A DNA stretch of 64,000 bases from Tyzzerella sp. (GTDB lineage: Bacteria; Bacillota; Clostridia; Lachnospirales; Lachnospiraceae), in NCBI GenBank assembly GCA_017416155.1, contig JAFQDE010000021.1, positions 62,001 to 126,000 of the forward strand, given 5' to 3'. A model generated the notes under the pieces. The model was given only the letters and a program-made list of their open reading frames with translations, searched no databases and was not told the origin of the DNA. A program made the translations under genes and the position numbers. Below, in pieces: positions 9,177 to 20,305 of the stretch (its first letter is position 1; each line of letters starts with the position of its first letter).

Positions 9177-10109
9177 TTATTCTTCCGTTGTAAACAATGC
9201 GTTTACGAAATCATCCGAATTAAATTTTTGCAAATCTTCAATGGTTTCTCCAACACCGATATATTTTACTGGTATGCCGAGTTCTGCCTGAATGGCTACT
9301 GCAATACCACCTTTAGCTGTTCCATCCATTTTCGTAAGAACAACGCCACTGATATCAGTTACATCCTTGAACTCTCTCGCTTGCGCCAAAGCATTCTGAC
9401 CTGTTGTTCCGTCAAGAACAATTAATGTCTCACGATGTGCTTCCGGATATTCGCGTTCTAATACACGATTAATTTTACGAAGTTCTTCCATCAAATTTTT
9501 CTTATTGTGAAGGCGTCCGGCTGTATCTACTAACAACACGTCTGCTTTTCTCGCTTTTGCAGCTGCAACTGCATCATACACAACCGATGCCGGGTCTGAA
9601 CCTTCCTGGCCACCAATGAGGTCAGCTTCTGCACGATTCGCCCATTCTTTTAATTGTTCACCGGCTGCAGCACGAAATGTATCTGCAGCTGCAAGAACAA
9701 CCTTCTTGCCCTGTGCACGAAGTTTGCCTGACAATTTACCTATGGTTGTTGTTTTGCCAACACCATTGACACCAATTACAAGAACAACTGATGTTTTTTC
9801 TTCAAATTCATAGGCAGCCTCACCCACATCCATCTGTTCTTTGATACTCTGAATTAAGAATTCTTTGCAATCTACAGGTTCTTTGATGTGGTGTATACGA
9901 ACCTTTTCTTTTAAATCTTCAATAATATCCATTGTTGCATGGACGCCCAAATCTCCCATGATTAAGATTTCTTCCAATTCCTCATAAAAATCATCATCAA
10001 TATGGGAAAAACCATGAAAAATACTGTCGATTCCCGATACAATGTTATCTCTGGTTTTACTTAGTCCTGAAACAAGGCGTTTAAAAAAACCTTTCTTTTC
10101 TTCTGACAT
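9177..10109 (-). CDS. ftsY: Signal recognition particle receptor FtsY
   Basis: SRP receptor GTPase that delivers ribosome-nascent chain complexes to the membrane translocon. The N domain (residues about 1-90) starts with a basic amphipathic region (KKGFFKRLVSGLSKTRD) that likely contacts lipid. The G domain carries the P-loop GVNGVGKTTTIGK (about residue 113), the SRP-GTPase insertion motif DTFRAAAGEQL, G3 DTAGRLHNKKNL and G4 TKMDGTAKGG. The long acidic A domain of E. coli FtsY is absent, as in many Gram-positives. It follows smc by 8 bp, giving the classical rnc-smc-ftsY order. Confidence 0.96.
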   Translation of the reverse strand: MSEEKKGFFKRLVSGLSKTRDNIVSGIDSIFHGFSHIDDDFYEELEEILIMGDLGVHATMDIIEDLKEKVRIHHIKEPVDCKEFLIQSIKEQMDVGEAAYEFEEKTSVVLVIGVNGVGKTTTIGKLSGKLRAQGKKVVLAAADTFRAAAGEQLKEWANRAEADLIGGQEGSDPASVVYDAVAAAKARKADVLLVDTAGRLHNKKNLMEELRKINRVLEREYPEAHRETLIVLDGTTGQNALAQAREFKDVTDISGVVLTKMDGTAKGGIAVAIQAELGIPVKYIGVGETIEDLQKFNSDDFVNALFTTEE

Positions 10110-10117
10110 AGTTCCTC

Positions 10118-13100
10118 CTATTTGTCAAGTTCATGCTCCAATAAGTCTACGGAAACAAGTGCGGATACACCTTTCTCTTGCATAGTGATACCATAGAGCC
10201 GATCTGCCGCTGTCATGGTACCTTTACGGTGTGTAATTACGATAAACTGCGTGTGTTTTGTCAGTTTATGTAAATATCTTGCAAAGCGGTCAACGTTGGA
10301 ATCATCCAGAGCCGCCTCAATCTCATCGAGAAGGCAGAACGGAGATGGTTTCAAGTTTTGGATCGCAAACAACAGGGAAATGGCTGTGAGAGCCTTTTCT
10401 CCACCGGATAACTGCATCATGTTTTGCAATTTTTTTCCAGGTGGCTGCGCAATCACACGTATGCCTGCTTCCAGGATATCTTCATCTTCAATCAGTTCCA
10501 ATGTGCCTTTTCCACCACCGAATAATTGTCTGAACACCTTATCGAATTCAATGTTGATCTGCTCAAAACTTTCTTTGAACTGCTTGCGCATTGCTGCGTC
10601 TAACTCTTCAATAATCTTAATCAATGTCGCCTCAGCTTCAATCAGGTCATCATGCTGTGCCTTCAAGAATTCATAACGTTCAGAAACGCTCTTATAATCC
10701 TCAATCGCATTAACATTGACAGAGCCAAGTGCCTTGATTTCGTTTTTGAGTCTCTGAATCTCTTTCTTCATAAATGCAAGATCAGTCAAGTTCTCATCAC
10801 GAATCTCCATAGCACTGCTGTATGTGAGTTCATATTCCTCCCACATATAATTAATATGCTTCTCAGAAGCCTCTTCATAACCTTCACGTCTGCTACTTAA
10901 ACGGAACGCTTCCTTATCAAGCTCTGCCATATGTTTTGACAGTTCTTCACGCTTCACAAGAAACTCTTTGTGTCTTCTGCTAAGTTCCTCTTTTTCTGCA
11001 ACATATTTTTGAATTTCCGCTTCAATCTCTACAAACAATTCCTTTGAATCCTCGATAGTCTGACGAATATTAGCAATCTCTTCTTCCTTTGCTTTGATTT
11101 CATCAGAAGCATCACCTTTGCTTGCATCTAATGCGGACAACTCTTCTTTAAATTTATCTATTTCTTCAAGAATACGTGTCTCATTTTCAACCATAAACGC
11201 AAGTTTCTGTTCAAAAGAGGCGTAAGACAAGTGAACTTGCTCTGTTTCCTGCATCTGCTTACTTTCCAATTCACGCATTTCCTCAAGTTCTTTTTGGCTA
11301 TGTTCAGAATTAGTATTTAATTCTTTCTCTAATTTCTCTGAGAATTCCAATTCTACTTGAATAGACTCATGATTGTCTTTGATTTCCCCAATCTGCGCTT
11401 CTAATTCGGCACCTTCCTGATGAATCTGTTTTACCAGTTCCTTTGCCTCTGTTTTCTTTGCAATCATCTGGTCCATATTCATCTTTGCCGTATTTTGAAT
11501 AACATATGCTTTCTGAAGTTCTGCTTTGATTTCTTCAATCTTAGCATAACATCCGGCACGTTCTTCTTTACAGCCTTCGATTGCACGTTCAACTTCTTCC
11601 ATTTGTTGCTTTAAACGCACAACTTTCTTCTCTAACTCTTCCACTTCACGTCTTCTGCTGAGAAGATTGCTTGTATTTTTGAATGCACCACCGGTCATTG
11701 CGCCGCCTGCGTTAATAAATTCACCTTCCAATGTTACCATTTTCAGTGCTTGTTTATATTTTCTTGCCAGACGAATACCATCATCAATATGCTTTACTAC
11801 AAGGATTCTTCCAAGTAAATGTTCTGCTAACACTTTATATTTTTCATCTACTTCTACTAAAGAACTTGCAATGCCAACAACACCTTGTTCACCTAACACT
11901 TCTTTTTCTCTCTTGCCTTCCTGTGCAGTAATACCTGTGAGTGGAAGGAATGTGGCACGACCAAACTTGTTTTGTTTCAAATAATGAATCAAATGTTTAG
12001 CTGTTTCTTCATTGTCAGTAACAATATTTTGAATATTACCACCAAGAGCTGTCTCAATTGCAATCTCGTAAGTTTTATCAACCTTGATAATATCTGCAAC
12101 AACTCCATGGATTCCCTTCACATCTTCTTTTTTCTCCATGACTTTGCGAATACTATTGCCGTAACCATCATAACGTTCTGTCATGTTTTTTAAAGATTCC
12201 AAACGTGACTCCTCACGATGATAAGCTGTCTGTCCTTCGCGGAGTTCCTCTGATTTCTCACTGATAGTTGTCTGCAGTAATTCTATTTCAGACTCACACT
12301 TCTTTGTCTCGTCAACATAACCGATGATTGTTGACGAGATTTCTTTTAAATCGTTTTCATACTGAAGAATGTATTCATCATACTCCACTGCTTCACTTTC
12401 AGCTGAAATAAGACGTTGATTCAATTCAGACTTTCGAACCTGAATCTGCTCCATCATGGTGTCATATTTTTGAATCTTTGCTTTTGTAGTTGAACGATTA
12501 TTAAGAAGTTCAATCAAATGATTCTTATCATCCTCTACCGCACCTGCAAGCTCCGCAATACGAGTCTGAATGCGAAGAAGTTCTTCCTGAACTTTCATCT
12601 GCTCTGCATTCTTCTCATCAATCTGCGACTGCAATTCAGCCTTCTCTGTTGCAAGAGAGTCTAAACTCTTTTCACGGTCTTCAATCTCAGCCACAATCGC
12701 AATCGAACGCTGCGCCAAATGCTCATCGTTCATTCTTGCAGTATTAATCTGCTCTTTTAAAAGTTCTATTTGACCTTCTAATTGCTGTTTTAACAGGGTT
12801 GTCTCATTCAGTTGACGTTTGGCTCTCTCAAGAGCAGCATCTATCTCATCTGTCTGCACTTCAATCGCTTCGTATTCCGCTTTTGTATTGTCATACTGAG
12901 CTGTTGCAGCATCCAATTCATCCTTTGTAATCTGAAGCTTTTCGTCCAAAGATGCAATCTCTGCTTTTAAACGAGAGGTCTCCAATAAAAACATATTGAT
13001 ATCATATGTCTTTAATGATTCCTTTTTCTTCAAGTATTCTTTCGCAACCTCAGACTGTTTTTGAAGAGGTCCGATTTGTTTCTCTAACTCTGATAAAATA

Positions 13101-13678
13101 TCTGTCACACGAAGAAGATTCTGACGTTCCTCTTCTAATTTTTTCACAGACATGTTTTTGCGTCTTTTAAATTTAACGATACCTGCCGCCTCGTCAAAGA
13201 GTTCTCTTCGCTCTTCCGGTTTACCACTCAGAATCTTATCAATCTGACCTTGTCCAATGATAGAGTAACCTTCTTTACCGATACCAGTATCGTAAAGCAT
13301 CTCGTTGATATCCTTCAGGCGACACACATTTCCGTTAATGAGATATTCACTTTCACCAGAACGATAGAGTTTTCTGGTAATTGTAACTTCGTTATAATCG
13401 ATTGGTAAATGATGGTCTGCATTATCCATAGTAATAGATACAGTCGCATAACTTAGTGGTTTTCGCATTTCTGTTCCTGAGAAAATAACATCTTGCATGT
13501 TACCACCTCGAAGCTGTTTAACACGTTGCTCACCGAGTACCCAACGCACAGCATCCGCTACATTACTTTTTCCACTACCATTTGGCCCAACAATTCCGGT
13601 AATTCCATTATGAAAATCAAATACAATTTTATTTGCAAATGATTTGAATCCCTGTACTTCAATACTTTTTAAATACAT
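10118..13678 (-). CDS. smc: Chromosome segregation ATPase SMC
   Basis: Structural maintenance of chromosomes protein, the ATPase of the bacterial condensin with ScpA and ScpB. Walker [10 protein letters not shown] lies at residues 32-40. Long coiled coils fill residues about 170-505 and 675-1030 around a hinge at about 510-660 that contains GGAMTGGAF. The C-terminal head has the ABC signature [10 protein letters not shown] and Walker [15 protein letters not shown]. Length 1186 matches the family. It is 7 bp downstream of rnc and 8 bp upstream of ftsY, so the three are almost certainly one transcription unit. Confidence 0.97.
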   Translation of the reverse strand: MYLKSIEVQGFKSFANKIVFDFHNGITGIVGPNGSGKSNVADAVRWVLGEQRVKQLRGGNMQDVIFSGTEMRKPLSYATVSITMDNADHHLPIDYNEVTITRKLYRSGESEYLINGNVCRLKDINEMLYDTGIGKEGYSIIGQGQIDKILSGKPEERRELFDEAAGIVKFKRRKNMSVKKLEEERQNLLRVTDILSELEKQIGPLQKQSEVAKEYLKKKESLKTYDINMFLLETSRLKAEIASLDEKLQITKDELDAATAQYDNTKAEYEAIEVQTDEIDAALERAKRQLNETTLLKQQLEGQIELLKEQINTARMNDEHLAQRSIAIVAEIEDREKSLDSLATEKAELQSQIDEKNAEQMKVQEELLRIQTRIAELAGAVEDDKNHLIELLNNRSTTKAKIQKYDTMMEQIQVRKSELNQRLISAESEAVEYDEYILQYENDLKEISSTIIGYVDETKKCESEIELLQTTISEKSEELREGQTAYHREESRLESLKNMTERYDGYGNSIRKVMEKKEDVKGIHGVVADIIKVDKTYEIAIETALGGNIQNIVTDNEETAKHLIHYLKQNKFGRATFLPLTGITAQEGKREKEVLGEQGVVGIASSLVEVDEKYKVLAEHLLGRILVVKHIDDGIRLARKYKQALKMVTLEGEFINAGGAMTGGAFKNTSNLLSRRREVEELEKKVVRLKQQMEEVERAIEGCKEERAGCYAKIEEIKAELQKAYVIQNTAKMNMDQMIAKKTEAKELVKQIHQEGAELEAQIGEIKDNHESIQVELEFSEKLEKELNTNSEHSQKELEEMRELESKQMQETEQVHLSYASFEQKLAFMVENETRILEEIDKFKEELSALDASKGDASDEIKAKEEEIANIRQTIEDSKELFVEIEAEIQKYVAEKEELSRRHKEFLVKREELSKHMAELDKEAFRLSSRREGYEEASEKHINYMWEEYELTYSSAMEIRDENLTDLAFMKKEIQRLKNEIKALGSVNVNAIEDYKSVSERYEFLKAQHDDLIEAEATLIKIIEELDAAMRKQFKESFEQINIEFDKVFRQLFGGGKGTLELIEDEDILEAGIRVIAQPPGKKLQNMMQLSGGEKALTAISLLFAIQNLKPSPFCLLDEIEAALDDSNVDRFARYLHKLTKHTQFIVITHRKGTMTAADRLYGITMQEKGVSALVSVDLLEHELDK

Positions 13679-13685
13679 TTCACAC

Positions 13686-14381
13686 CTACTTTATATTTTT
13701 CTTGTGTAATTTCAAAATTGTATGATATGCTGCTTCCTGTTCTGCAGCCTTCTTGGTTCTTCCGGAACCCTCACCGTAGCACTCTTCACCAATATGAGCT
13801 TCCACTGTGAATTTTTTGTTGTGATCCGGTCCCTCTTCCCTGATAAGATGATAAGAAACCATCTCTTCGAAATGTGCCTGAACAAGTTCCTGCAGGATAG
13901 TCTTGCTATCATAAAAGAGCTTCTTGTGTTCTAAATCATTCAAGACAAAATTGTGAATGAACTCTTTTGCATTAGCAAACCCACCATCTAAATAAATGGC
14001 ACCTATTAATGCTTCCAAAGCATCTGAAGTAATAGAATCTCTGTTCCTTCCGCCTGATGCTACTTCTCCTTTGCCAAGAAGCAAATAATCACCAAGTCCA
14101 ATTTCTCTTGAACAGAATGCCAATGATGGTTCACACACCATGCTGGCACGCATTCTGGTAAGTTCTCCTTCCGGTGTCTTTCGATTTCCGAAAAACAGAA
14201 ATTCACTGGATATCAGTTCCAACACAGCATCCCCTAAAAATTCTAGTCTTTCATTGCATTTGTATTTTGGTAAATGTGCTTCGTTGGTATAAGAACTGTG
14301 CATAAGAGCTGATTCTAACAGCTCGATATCACGAAACTTGTATCCGATTTTAGCTTGTAATTCTTCTAACTTATGTTGCAT
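13686..14381 (-). CDS. rnc: Ribonuclease III
   Basis: Double-strand-specific endoribonuclease that processes rRNA precursors and structured mRNAs. The RNase III signature ERLEFLGDAVLELISSEFLF lies at about residues 44-63 and holds the metal-binding Glu and Asp. A second acidic pair is in SDALEALIGAIYLDGG (about residues 116-131). The double-stranded RNA-binding domain covers residues about 155-228 (TILQELVQAHF, GSGRTKKAAEQEAAYH). It follows acpP, separated by a strong terminator hairpin, so transcription of the rnc-smc-ftsY group may rely partly on read-through or on a promoter in the short gap. Confidence 0.95.
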   Translation of the reverse strand: MQHKLEELQAKIGYKFRDIELLESALMHSSYTNEAHLPKYKCNERLEFLGDAVLELISSEFLFFGNRKTPEGELTRMRASMVCEPSLAFCSREIGLGDYLLLGKGEVASGGRNRDSITSDALEALIGAIYLDGGFANAKEFIHNFVLNDLEHKKLFYDSKTILQELVQAHFEEMVSYHLIREEGPDHNKKFTVEAHIGEECYGEGSGRTKKAAEQEAAYHTILKLHKKNIK

Positions 14382-14410
14382 AGTAACCTCTGTATCTGTT
14401 TCTTAACATG

Positions 14411-14436
14411 CGAAAAAGCCCTTTTGGGCTTTTTCG
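14411..14436 (-). terminator. Intrinsic terminator after acpP
   Basis: A perfect 11-bp stem (CGAAAAAGCCC / GGGCTTTTTCG) with a TTTT loop lies in the gap between acpP and rnc. The U-tract is formed by the stem itself and it could act in either direction. Its position suggests termination or attenuation of the plsX-acpP transcript before rnc. Confidence 0.75.
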
Positions 14437-14444
14437 GAATATAA

Positions 14445-14675
14445 CTAATTCACTGCACTTTTGATTTGTTCTACTGCATCTCCAACGGTAACAATCTTCT
14501 CAGCGTCTTCGTTTTCAATCTCAATATCAAATGCTTCTTCAATTCCCATAATGATTTGGAAAATATCCAATGAATCTGCACCTAAATCGTCAACAAATGT
14601 TGTCTCCATTTTGATGTCTTCTTCTGATACGTTTAATACATCAATAATAATCTCTTTTAATTTTTCGAATTCCAT
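14445..14675 (-). CDS. acpP: Acyl carrier protein
   Basis: Carries growing acyl chains on a 4'-phosphopantetheine arm in fatty-acid synthesis. The attachment serine is in [15 protein letters not shown] at about residue 37. The small acidic four-helix sequence of 76 residues is typical. It follows plsX by 20 bp, the usual plsX-acp linkage, and a terminator separates it from rnc. Confidence 0.95.
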   Translation of the reverse strand: MEFEKLKEIIIDVLNVSEEDIKMETTFVDDLGADSLDIFQIIMGIEEAFDIEIENEDAEKIVTVGDAVEQIKSAVN

Positions 14676-14695
14676 CTTTTCTCTCCTTTTGGCTC

Positions 14696-15706
14696 TTACT
14701 CTTTCACTTGGATACGTTCACGTATTTTTTCGTTAATCTGTTGTTCTTTGAACGTAACACATTGAATAATAGAATTACACACTTCAATTGCTTTTGAGCT
14801 ACCGTGTGTCTTTACAACAAGGCCGTTTAAGCCAAGTAATGGTGCGCCGCCATGTTCACCTGTATCAAAACTTTTAAGCGTGTTCTTGAGCGCCGGCAAC
14901 GCAAGTGCAGCACCAATTTTGCTCTTCAGTGTTGACATGAGTCCGCCTTTTATTTTCTTAATCAGAACACCGGCCAGTCCTTCATACAGTTTCAAAATGA
15001 CATTGCCGACAAATGCTTCGCATACGATTACATCTGCCAATCCTTGTGGGATATCACGTGCTTCAATACTGCCAATGAAGTTGATATCTTCACATTCTTT
15101 TAAAAGTGGAAACGTCTCTTTGACAAGTGCATTTCCTTTTTCCTCTTCTGCACCGATATTCACAATCGCAACCTTTGGGTTCTTAATTCCCACGACATGT
15201 TCCATATAAATAGAACCAATCTTTGCAAATTGTACCAAGTGCGAAGATCTTGCGTCCACATTCGCTCCACAGTCGATAAGTAAGGATACTCCATTCGCTG
15301 TCGGAATCAGTGGTGCCAACGGCGGTCTCTCAACGCCTTTAATACGTCCGACAATCAGTTGTCCTCCAACAAGAATTGCACCTGAACTTCCTGCAGAAAC
15401 AAAAGCATCAGCTTCTCCATTTTTGACCAGATTCATTGCAATCACAATGGACGAATCTTTTTTCTTGCGAATCGCCATCACCGGTGGTTCAGCCGTCTCA
15501 ATAATCTCTGACGCATGAATCACTTCGACCTGCTCTTTATTATATGTATACTGAGCAAGTTCTTGATTTACAACTTCTTCCTGGCCAACCAAAAGCACTT
15601 TTATGTCGTCTCGCAAATTAACTGCATCAATTGCACCTTTGACAATTTCGCCCGGAGCATTGTCTCCTCCCATAGCATCTACTGCTACTTTAATAATTTC
15701 TGACAT
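14696..15706 (-). CDS. plsX: Phosphate acyltransferase PlsX
   Basis: Converts acyl-ACP to acyl-phosphate, the acyl donor for PlsY in phosphatidic acid synthesis. The N-terminal [18 protein letters not shown] (residues 8-25) and the glycine-rich [12 protein letters not shown] (about residues 103-114) are family hallmarks, and GAPLLGLNG near the C-terminus is conserved. The length of 336 residues is normal. The ribosome binding site AGGAGGT precedes the ATG. It has its own apparent promoter and sits directly after the rpmF terminator. Confidence 0.95.
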   Translation of the reverse strand: MSEIIKVAVDAMGGDNAPGEIVKGAIDAVNLRDDIKVLLVGQEEVVNQELAQYTYNKEQVEVIHASEIIETAEPPVMAIRKKKDSSIVIAMNLVKNGEADAFVSAGSSGAILVGGQLIVGRIKGVERPPLAPLIPTANGVSLLIDCGANVDARSSHLVQFAKIGSIYMEHVVGIKNPKVAIVNIGAEEEKGNALVKETFPLLKECEDINFIGSIEARDIPQGLADVIVCEAFVGNVILKLYEGLAGVLIKKIKGGLMSTLKSKIGAALALPALKNTLKSFDTGEHGGAPLLGLNGLVVKTHGSSKAIEVCNSIIQCVTFKEQQINEKIRERIQVKE

Positions 15707-15729
15707 GATGTTACCTCCTGACTAACGTA

Positions 15730-15758
15730 ATTTTACTAGACATTCCTATAAAAATCAA
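15730..15758 (-). promoter_or_regulatory. Putative sigma-A promoter for plsX-acpP
   Basis: On the minus strand a -35 TTGATT (15753-15758) and a -10 TAAAAT (15730-15735) are separated by 17 bases, 23 bases upstream of the plsX start. The -10 overlaps a small inverted repeat, GTAAAATTAC, flanked by CTA/TAG, which could be a repressor site for a lipid regulator; that part is speculative. Confidence 0.55.
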
Positions 15759-15773
15759 CAGTATTTTACGAAA

Positions 15774-15806
15774 AAAAGATGTAAAAGCATCGCTTTTACA
15801 TCTTTT
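15774..15806 (-). terminator. Intrinsic terminator after rpmF
   Basis: An almost uninterrupted stem (GATGTAAAAGC / GCTTTTACATC, extended by A/T pairs) followed on the minus strand by seven T residues. It ends the yceD-rpmF transcript ahead of the plsX promoter. Confidence 0.85.
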
Positions 15807-15818
15807 AAGTGACTAAAA

Positions 15819-16001
15819 CTATTCTGCTGTTGCTACAATTTCTTTTTTATTGTAAGAACCGCAAGCCTTGCACACTCTGTGTGGCATCATTAATTCTCCA
15901 CATTTGCTGCATTTTACTAAGTTCGGAGCACTCATCTTCCAGTTTGCTCTTCTTTTATCTCTTCTTGCTTTAGAAGATTTATTCTTTGGACAAATTGACA
16001 T
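15819..16001 (-). CDS. rpmF: 50S ribosomal protein L32
   Basis: Small zinc-binding protein of the large ribosomal subunit. The first residues (MSICPKNKSSKARRDKRRANWK) are the L32 signature, and the zinc site is the two pairs CSKCGE and CKACGS, so this is the zinc-dependent form. At 60 residues it is full length. It follows the yceD gene by 3 bp, the standard yceD-rpmF linkage, and is followed by a strong terminator. Confidence 0.96.
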   Translation of the reverse strand: MSICPKNKSSKARRDKRRANWKMSAPNLVKCSKCGELMMPHRVCKACGSYNKKEIVATAE

Positions 16002-16004
16002 AGG

Positions 16005-16523
16005 TTACACCTCCTTAAAATTCTTAAACACATCACGGATAACTGACATTCTAGGGTCAAGACTTGTATCTTCGCAGTTACAAGTTCCCTTATTTAGGTT
16101 TTGACCACATGTGTTGCAAATCCCTTTACAGTCTTCGCTACATAGAATTTTCATCGGCCATCCTACCAACATCTCATTATAGAGCAACTTGTCTACGTCA
16201 AGATTATATCCGTCAATATAATTTTTTTCATCCAATTCATCTGTCTGATCATCGTCCAAATCGATATTTTTTGTGAATTTCAAATCAAATTCTACTGCAA
16301 CCGGTTCAAGACATCGGTCACAAGGAATCTCCAACACCAGTTTGCATTGACCTTCTATCGTAAGTTCCCTTTGCTTCACATGTTTCACAATAATGTGCAC
16401 AGGACCTTTTTCAAGAATCGGCATGCTCCCAAGCGAAGATTGAAATTCTGTCATCTCTACTGAAACAACCTCATCAATCGGCTTATGATGTTCCGACAGA
16501 ACGTCTGATAGGTTAATAAACAT
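16005..16523 (-). CDS. yceD: YceD / DUF177 family protein
   Basis: A conserved protein linked to rpmF in most bacteria and implicated in 23S rRNA accumulation or ribosome assembly in other species. The core motif is LVLEIPCDRCLEPVAVEFDL (about residues 74-93). A C-terminal Cys cluster (CSEDCKGICNTCGQNLNKGTC, about residues 137-157) probably binds a metal. I chose the ATG at 16523 because AAGGAGA lies directly upstream; the longer frame to 16547 lacks this. It is the first gene of the yceD-rpmF unit. Confidence 0.88.
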   Translation of the reverse strand: MFINLSDVLSEHHKPIDEVVSVEMTEFQSSLGSMPILEKGPVHIIVKHVKQRELTIEGQCKLVLEIPCDRCLEPVAVEFDLKFTKNIDLDDDQTDELDEKNYIDGYNLDVDKLLYNEMLVGWPMKILCSEDCKGICNTCGQNLNKGTCNCEDTSLDPRMSVIRDVFKNFKEV

Positions 16524-16549
16524 ATAGTTCTCCTTATCACACCTCAATA

Positions 16550-16577
16550 ATTATACCATTAAAAAATGATTTGTCAA
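16550..16577 (-). promoter_or_regulatory. Putative sigma-A promoter for yceD-rpmF
   Basis: Minus-strand -35 TTGACA (16572-16577) and -10 TATAAT (16550-16555), both consensus, with a 16-base spacer, about 27 bases upstream of the yceD start. The match is strong and the location between ackA and yceD is suitable. Confidence 0.8.
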
Positions 16578-16599
16578 TAAAATATTTAGAAAAATTATC

Positions 16600-17787
16600 C
16601 TAAACCAAAGCAACTGTTTCGCGAGCGATTGCAAGTTCTTCATTTGTAGGTACAACAAATACTTTTACTTTTGAATCCGGTGTTGAAATTTCGATTTCAT
16701 CACCACGTTTTGCATTTGCTTCTTTGTTAAGAGTAATACCTAAATATCCAAGATATTCACAAACTTTTTCTCTTACAAGACAAACATTTTCTCCAATACC
16801 TGCAGTGAAAGCAATTGCATCCACGCCATTCATTGCTGCAGCGTAGCTTCCAACATATTTTGCAACACGATAAGCAAAAACATCAATAGCAATCTTTGCA
16901 CGTTTATTTCCTGCTTCAGCCCCTGCTGTCAAATCGCGGAAATCACTTGAAATACCGGAAACACCATGAACACCTGATTTCTTATTTAACATGTTCATAA
17001 GTGCTGTAATATCCATATCTTCTTTCTTAGCAATGAATTCTAAAATGGCTGGGTCAATATCTCCAGAACGTGTTCCCATTACAAGACCTTCCAATGGAGT
17101 AAGTCCCATAGATGTATCAACAGATTTTCCATTTTTAACAGCACAGATACTTGCACCGTTTCCAAGATGACATACGATAGTCTTTGTCTCTTCATAAGGT
17201 TTATTCATGATTTCTGCTGTTCTTTTTGAAACAAAGCTGTGGCTTGTTCCGTGGAAACCATAACGTCTTACTTTGTACTTTTCATAATATTCATATGGAA
17301 GACCATACATATATGCTTCTTCCGGCATTGTCTGATGGAATGCTGTATCAAATACCGCAACCATTGGTGTACCAGGCATCAATTTCTGACAAGCTGCGAT
17401 ACCGATTAGGTTTGCAGGGTTGTGAAGCGGTGCAAGGTCATTACACTCTTCAATTGCTTTAAACACTTCATCCGTAATTACAGTTGATGTTGCGAATTTT
17501 TCTCCGCCATGAACTACACGATGTCCAACAGCGCCGATCTCATCAAGGCTCTTAACAACACCTCTCTCGTCACTTGTAAGTGCATCGATAACAAACTGAA
17601 TTGCTTCTGTGTGTGTTGGCATTGCTTTGTTTTCTGTTGTTTTTTCTCCGCCTGCCGGTTGATAAGTAAGACTTCCGTCAATACCAATTCTTTCGCAAAG
17701 ACCTTTTGCAAGAACTGCTTCTGTATCTGAGTTAATAAGTTGGAATTTCAATGATGAGCTTCCACAGTTAATTACTAAAACATTCAT
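16600..17787 (-). CDS. ackA: Acetate kinase
   Basis: Interconverts acetyl phosphate and ADP with acetate and ATP, the energy-yielding step of acetate production. Signature 1 [11 protein letters not shown] is at residues 7-17. RYGFHGTSH (about residue 175) and GNGASI (about residue 209) form the active site and phosphate-binding loop, with GIGEN near residue 330. Length 395 is standard. It lies 17 bp downstream of pta, so the two are expressed together from the strong promoter upstream of pta. No clear terminator follows. Confidence 0.96.
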   Translation of the reverse strand: MNVLVINCGSSSLKFQLINSDTEAVLAKGLCERIGIDGSLTYQPAGGEKTTENKAMPTHTEAIQFVIDALTSDERGVVKSLDEIGAVGHRVVHGGEKFATSTVITDEVFKAIEECNDLAPLHNPANLIGIAACQKLMPGTPMVAVFDTAFHQTMPEEAYMYGLPYEYYEKYKVRRYGFHGTSHSFVSKRTAEIMNKPYEETKTIVCHLGNGASICAVKNGKSVDTSMGLTPLEGLVMGTRSGDIDPAILEFIAKKEDMDITALMNMLNKKSGVHGVSGISSDFRDLTAGAEAGNKRAKIAIDVFAYRVAKYVGSYAAAMNGVDAIAFTAGIGENVCLVREKVCEYLGYLGITLNKEANAKRGDEIEISTPDSKVKVFVVPTNEELAIARETVALV

Positions 17788-17804
17788 TCCAAGTCCCCTC
17801 CGTA

Positions 17805-18809
17805 TTAGTTGTTTTCTTCAGCCTGAGCCTGAACAGCTGTAATAGCTACTACACCTTCGATATCAGCCGCGCTACATCCGCGAGATAAATCGTTAACAGG
17901 TTTTGCAATACCCTGTGTGAGTGGTCCATATGCTTCTGCTTTTGCAAGTCTCTGAACTAATTTGTATCCAATGTTACCTGCATCAAGGTCTGGGAATACA
18001 AGAACGTTAGCTTGTCCTGCAACCTTGCTGTTAGGAGCTTTTGATTTACCAATTTCAGGAACGATAGCTGCATCGAGTTGCATTTCTCCGTCTAAAGCAA
18101 GTTCCGGAGCTAATTCTTTTGCAATACGTGTTGCTTCTACTACTTTATCTACATCTGCATGCTTTGCACTTCCCATTGTTGAGTGTGAAAGCATTGCAAC
18201 CTTAGGTTCTACACCTACTAATGCTTTGAATGATTCTGCAGAAGAAATTGCGATGTTAGCAAGTTTCTCTGCATCCGGATTCTGTTCCAAACCTGAGTCG
18301 GCAAAAATAAACGTTCCATCTGCACCCATATCACAATCTGGTACTACCATTACAAAAAATGCTGATACTAATTTTGTGCCTGGTTTTGTTTTAAGAATCT
18401 GTAAGCATGGACGGAGTGTATCTGCTGTTGAGTGACAAGCACCTGAAACCATACCATCAGCATCTCCCATTTTAACCATCATTACACCGTAGTATAAATA
18501 ATTCTTAAGCAACAAATCTCTCGCCTGTTCTTCTGTCATACCCTTCTTTGAACGAAGTTCTACTAATTTTGCAATATAACTTTCTGTCTTTTCATAAGTT
18601 GCAGGGTCAACAATGGTTGCACCTGAAATATCAAATCCTGCACCATTCTTCTCGATTTCTTCTTTGCTACCAACGAGAATCAACTTTGCTGTCCCTTCTC
18701 TAAGTACTGCTTCGGCAGCTTCGTAAGTTCTTTTGTCTTCTGTCTCCGGAAGAACAATTGTCTTTACATTTTGTTTTGCTTTTTCTTTAATAACATCAAT
18801 AAATCCCAT
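17805..18809 (-). CDS. pta: Phosphate acetyltransferase
   Basis: Converts acetyl-CoA and phosphate to acetyl phosphate, feeding acetate kinase downstream. This is the short single-domain type (334 residues), with [21 protein letters not shown] at the N-terminus and conserved [15 protein letters not shown] (about residue 120) and [20 protein letters not shown] (about residue 265) near the active site. Start ATG at 18809 follows a GAAAGGAGTT ribosome binding site. Confidence 0.96.
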   Translation of the reverse strand: MGFIDVIKEKAKQNVKTIVLPETEDKRTYEAAEAVLREGTAKLILVGSKEEIEKNGAGFDISGATIVDPATYEKTESYIAKLVELRSKKGMTEEQARDLLLKNYLYYGVMMVKMGDADGMVSGACHSTADTLRPCLQILKTKPGTKLVSAFFVMVVPDCDMGADGTFIFADSGLEQNPDAEKLANIAISSAESFKALVGVEPKVAMLSHSTMGSAKHADVDKVVEATRIAKELAPELALDGEMQLDAAIVPEIGKSKAPNSKVAGQANVLVFPDLDAGNIGYKLVQRLAKAEAYGPLTQGIAKPVNDLSRGCSAADIEGVVAITAVQAQAEENN

Positions 18810-18850
18810 GACTTAATAACTCCTTTCGAATTTAATCTCATACATTTTCT

Positions 18851-18879
18851 ATTATATCCTATTCGTATTTTGTATACAA
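18851..18879 (-). promoter_or_regulatory. Putative sigma-A promoter for pta-ackA
   Basis: Minus-strand -35 TTGTAT (18874-18879) and consensus -10 TATAAT (18851-18856) with a 17-base spacer, about 40 bases upstream of the pta start. A strong promoter fits the role of pta-ackA in fermentation. Confidence 0.75.
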
Positions 18880-18908
18880 GATAATTTTTGTTCATATTTT
18901 AGAACAAT

Positions 18909-20243
18909 CTATATCCCAAATATTTTTGTTGCAATCGAAAAATACAATAAAATGGTTCCTGTATCAACTAATGTTGTGATAAGAGGTGCTGCCATAAGAG
19001 CAGGATCTAATCCACATTTCTTTGCTGCTAATGGCAACGTGCAGCCGATTGTCTTGGCCAAAACAACAGTACATACCAATGTAATACCCAATGTGACAGC
19101 CAAAATAGGATTATGATACATAATGACAATTCGAATACCATTCACAATCGCCAACAATGCACCAACACAAAGCGCGACACCAAGTTCTTTAAATATAATT
19201 TTAAAAACATCGCGAAGTTCAATCTCATCTGTCGCAAGACCACGAATAATCAAAGTCGAACTCTGTGAACCACAATTACCTCCTGTTCCGGTAAGCATCG
19301 GTACAAATGTATTTAAAATTGGCATTGCGATAAGTGCCGCTTCAAAATGGCCAAGCACCAATCCACTCAATGTTGCAGACAACATTAAAAATAATAACCA
19401 CGGAAATCGACTCTTTGCATGTTGCCATACACTTGTTGCAAAATAGGTCTCCTCACTCGGTGCAACGATACCTGCCATCATGCTGATATCTTCGGTAGTC
19501 TCTTCTTCAATGACTTCCATAGCATCGTCTACTGTGACGATACCGACCATGCGCATCTCATTATCTACAACAGGGATTGCGATGAGACCATATCTGTTAA
19601 TCATACTTGCCGCTTCTTCCTGATCATCATGTGTATGAACAAAAAGAAGATTTGTTTCCATAATATCTTCTATTGTTCGGCTATCACCACTGATTAATAA
19701 TTCCTTGAGAGAAACAACTCCTATTAGTTTTCGTTTTTCCAAAACATAACAGGTGTAAATCGTCTCCCTGTTGATTCCGACTTGACGTATCTTTAAAATT
19801 GCATCTTCTACAGTCATATCCTTTGAAAACGCAATGTACTCCACGTTCATAATACTTCCGGCACTGTCTTCCGGATATTTAAGAAGCGCATTCACTTGTT
19901 TTCTTGTCTCTTCATCCGTATTCATAAGAAGATGGTCTACAACATTCGCCGGCATTTCTTCCAAAAGATCCGCGAAATCGTCAAGGTACATTTCATCCAC
20001 GACTTCTTTAATCTCGGAATCTGTCAGTGCATTTAACAATACCTCTCGAATATCATTGCTCATCTCGGTAAAAACTTCTGCTGCTTCATCTTTGCCTAAC
20101 ATACGGAAAACAAGAATAATATGTTTATCATCAACTTCTTCTAAGCATTCAGCAATATCGACGGGGTGCGTATTTTCCAATACTTCTCTTAGTTCTTTGA
20201 ATTGTCTGTTTTCTAACATTTCCAGGATTTCTTCTCTGTTCAT
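18909..20243 (-). CDS. mgtE: Magnesium transporter MgtE
   Basis: Gated magnesium channel of the cytoplasmic membrane. The cytoplasmic N domain (residues about 1-130, rich in short helical repeats such as DDFADLLEEMPANVVDHLL) is followed by two CBS domains (about 135-255) that sense magnesium, and five membrane helices from about residue 285. The pore region includes PMLTGTGGNCGSQSSTLI. I chose the ATG at 20243, preceded by AAAGGGGGA, which gives MNREEILEML; the longer frame to 20336 would run through the promoter. No M-box riboswitch fits in the 33-base leader. Confidence 0.93.
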   Translation of the reverse strand: MNREEILEMLENRQFKELREVLENTHPVDIAECLEEVDDKHIILVFRMLGKDEAAEVFTEMSNDIREVLLNALTDSEIKEVVDEMYLDDFADLLEEMPANVVDHLLMNTDEETRKQVNALLKYPEDSAGSIMNVEYIAFSKDMTVEDAILKIRQVGINRETIYTCYVLEKRKLIGVVSLKELLISGDSRTIEDIMETNLLFVHTHDDQEEAASMINRYGLIAIPVVDNEMRMVGIVTVDDAMEVIEEETTEDISMMAGIVAPSEETYFATSVWQHAKSRFPWLLFLMLSATLSGLVLGHFEAALIAMPILNTFVPMLTGTGGNCGSQSSTLIIRGLATDEIELRDVFKIIFKELGVALCVGALLAIVNGIRIVIMYHNPILAVTLGITLVCTVVLAKTIGCTLPLAAKKCGLDPALMAAPLITTLVDTGTILLYFSIATKIFGI

Positions 20244-20275
20244 AAGTTTTCCCCCTTTCGACTTTTTCTCATTAT

Positions 20276-20305
20276 AATGTACCTCTTTTTTATATATCTT
20301 GTCAA
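20276..20305 (-). promoter_or_regulatory. Putative promoter for mgtE, overlapping the tmcAL promoter
   Basis: Minus-strand -35 TTGACA (20300-20305) and -10 TACATT (20276-20281) with an 18-base spacer. The -35 hexamer occupies the same bases as the -35 of the divergent plus-strand promoter, so polymerase cannot occupy both at once. Confidence 0.55.

Noticed and set aside
20244..20275. M-box riboswitch before mgtE
   Set aside because: The leader after the predicted promoter is too short to fold an M-box.
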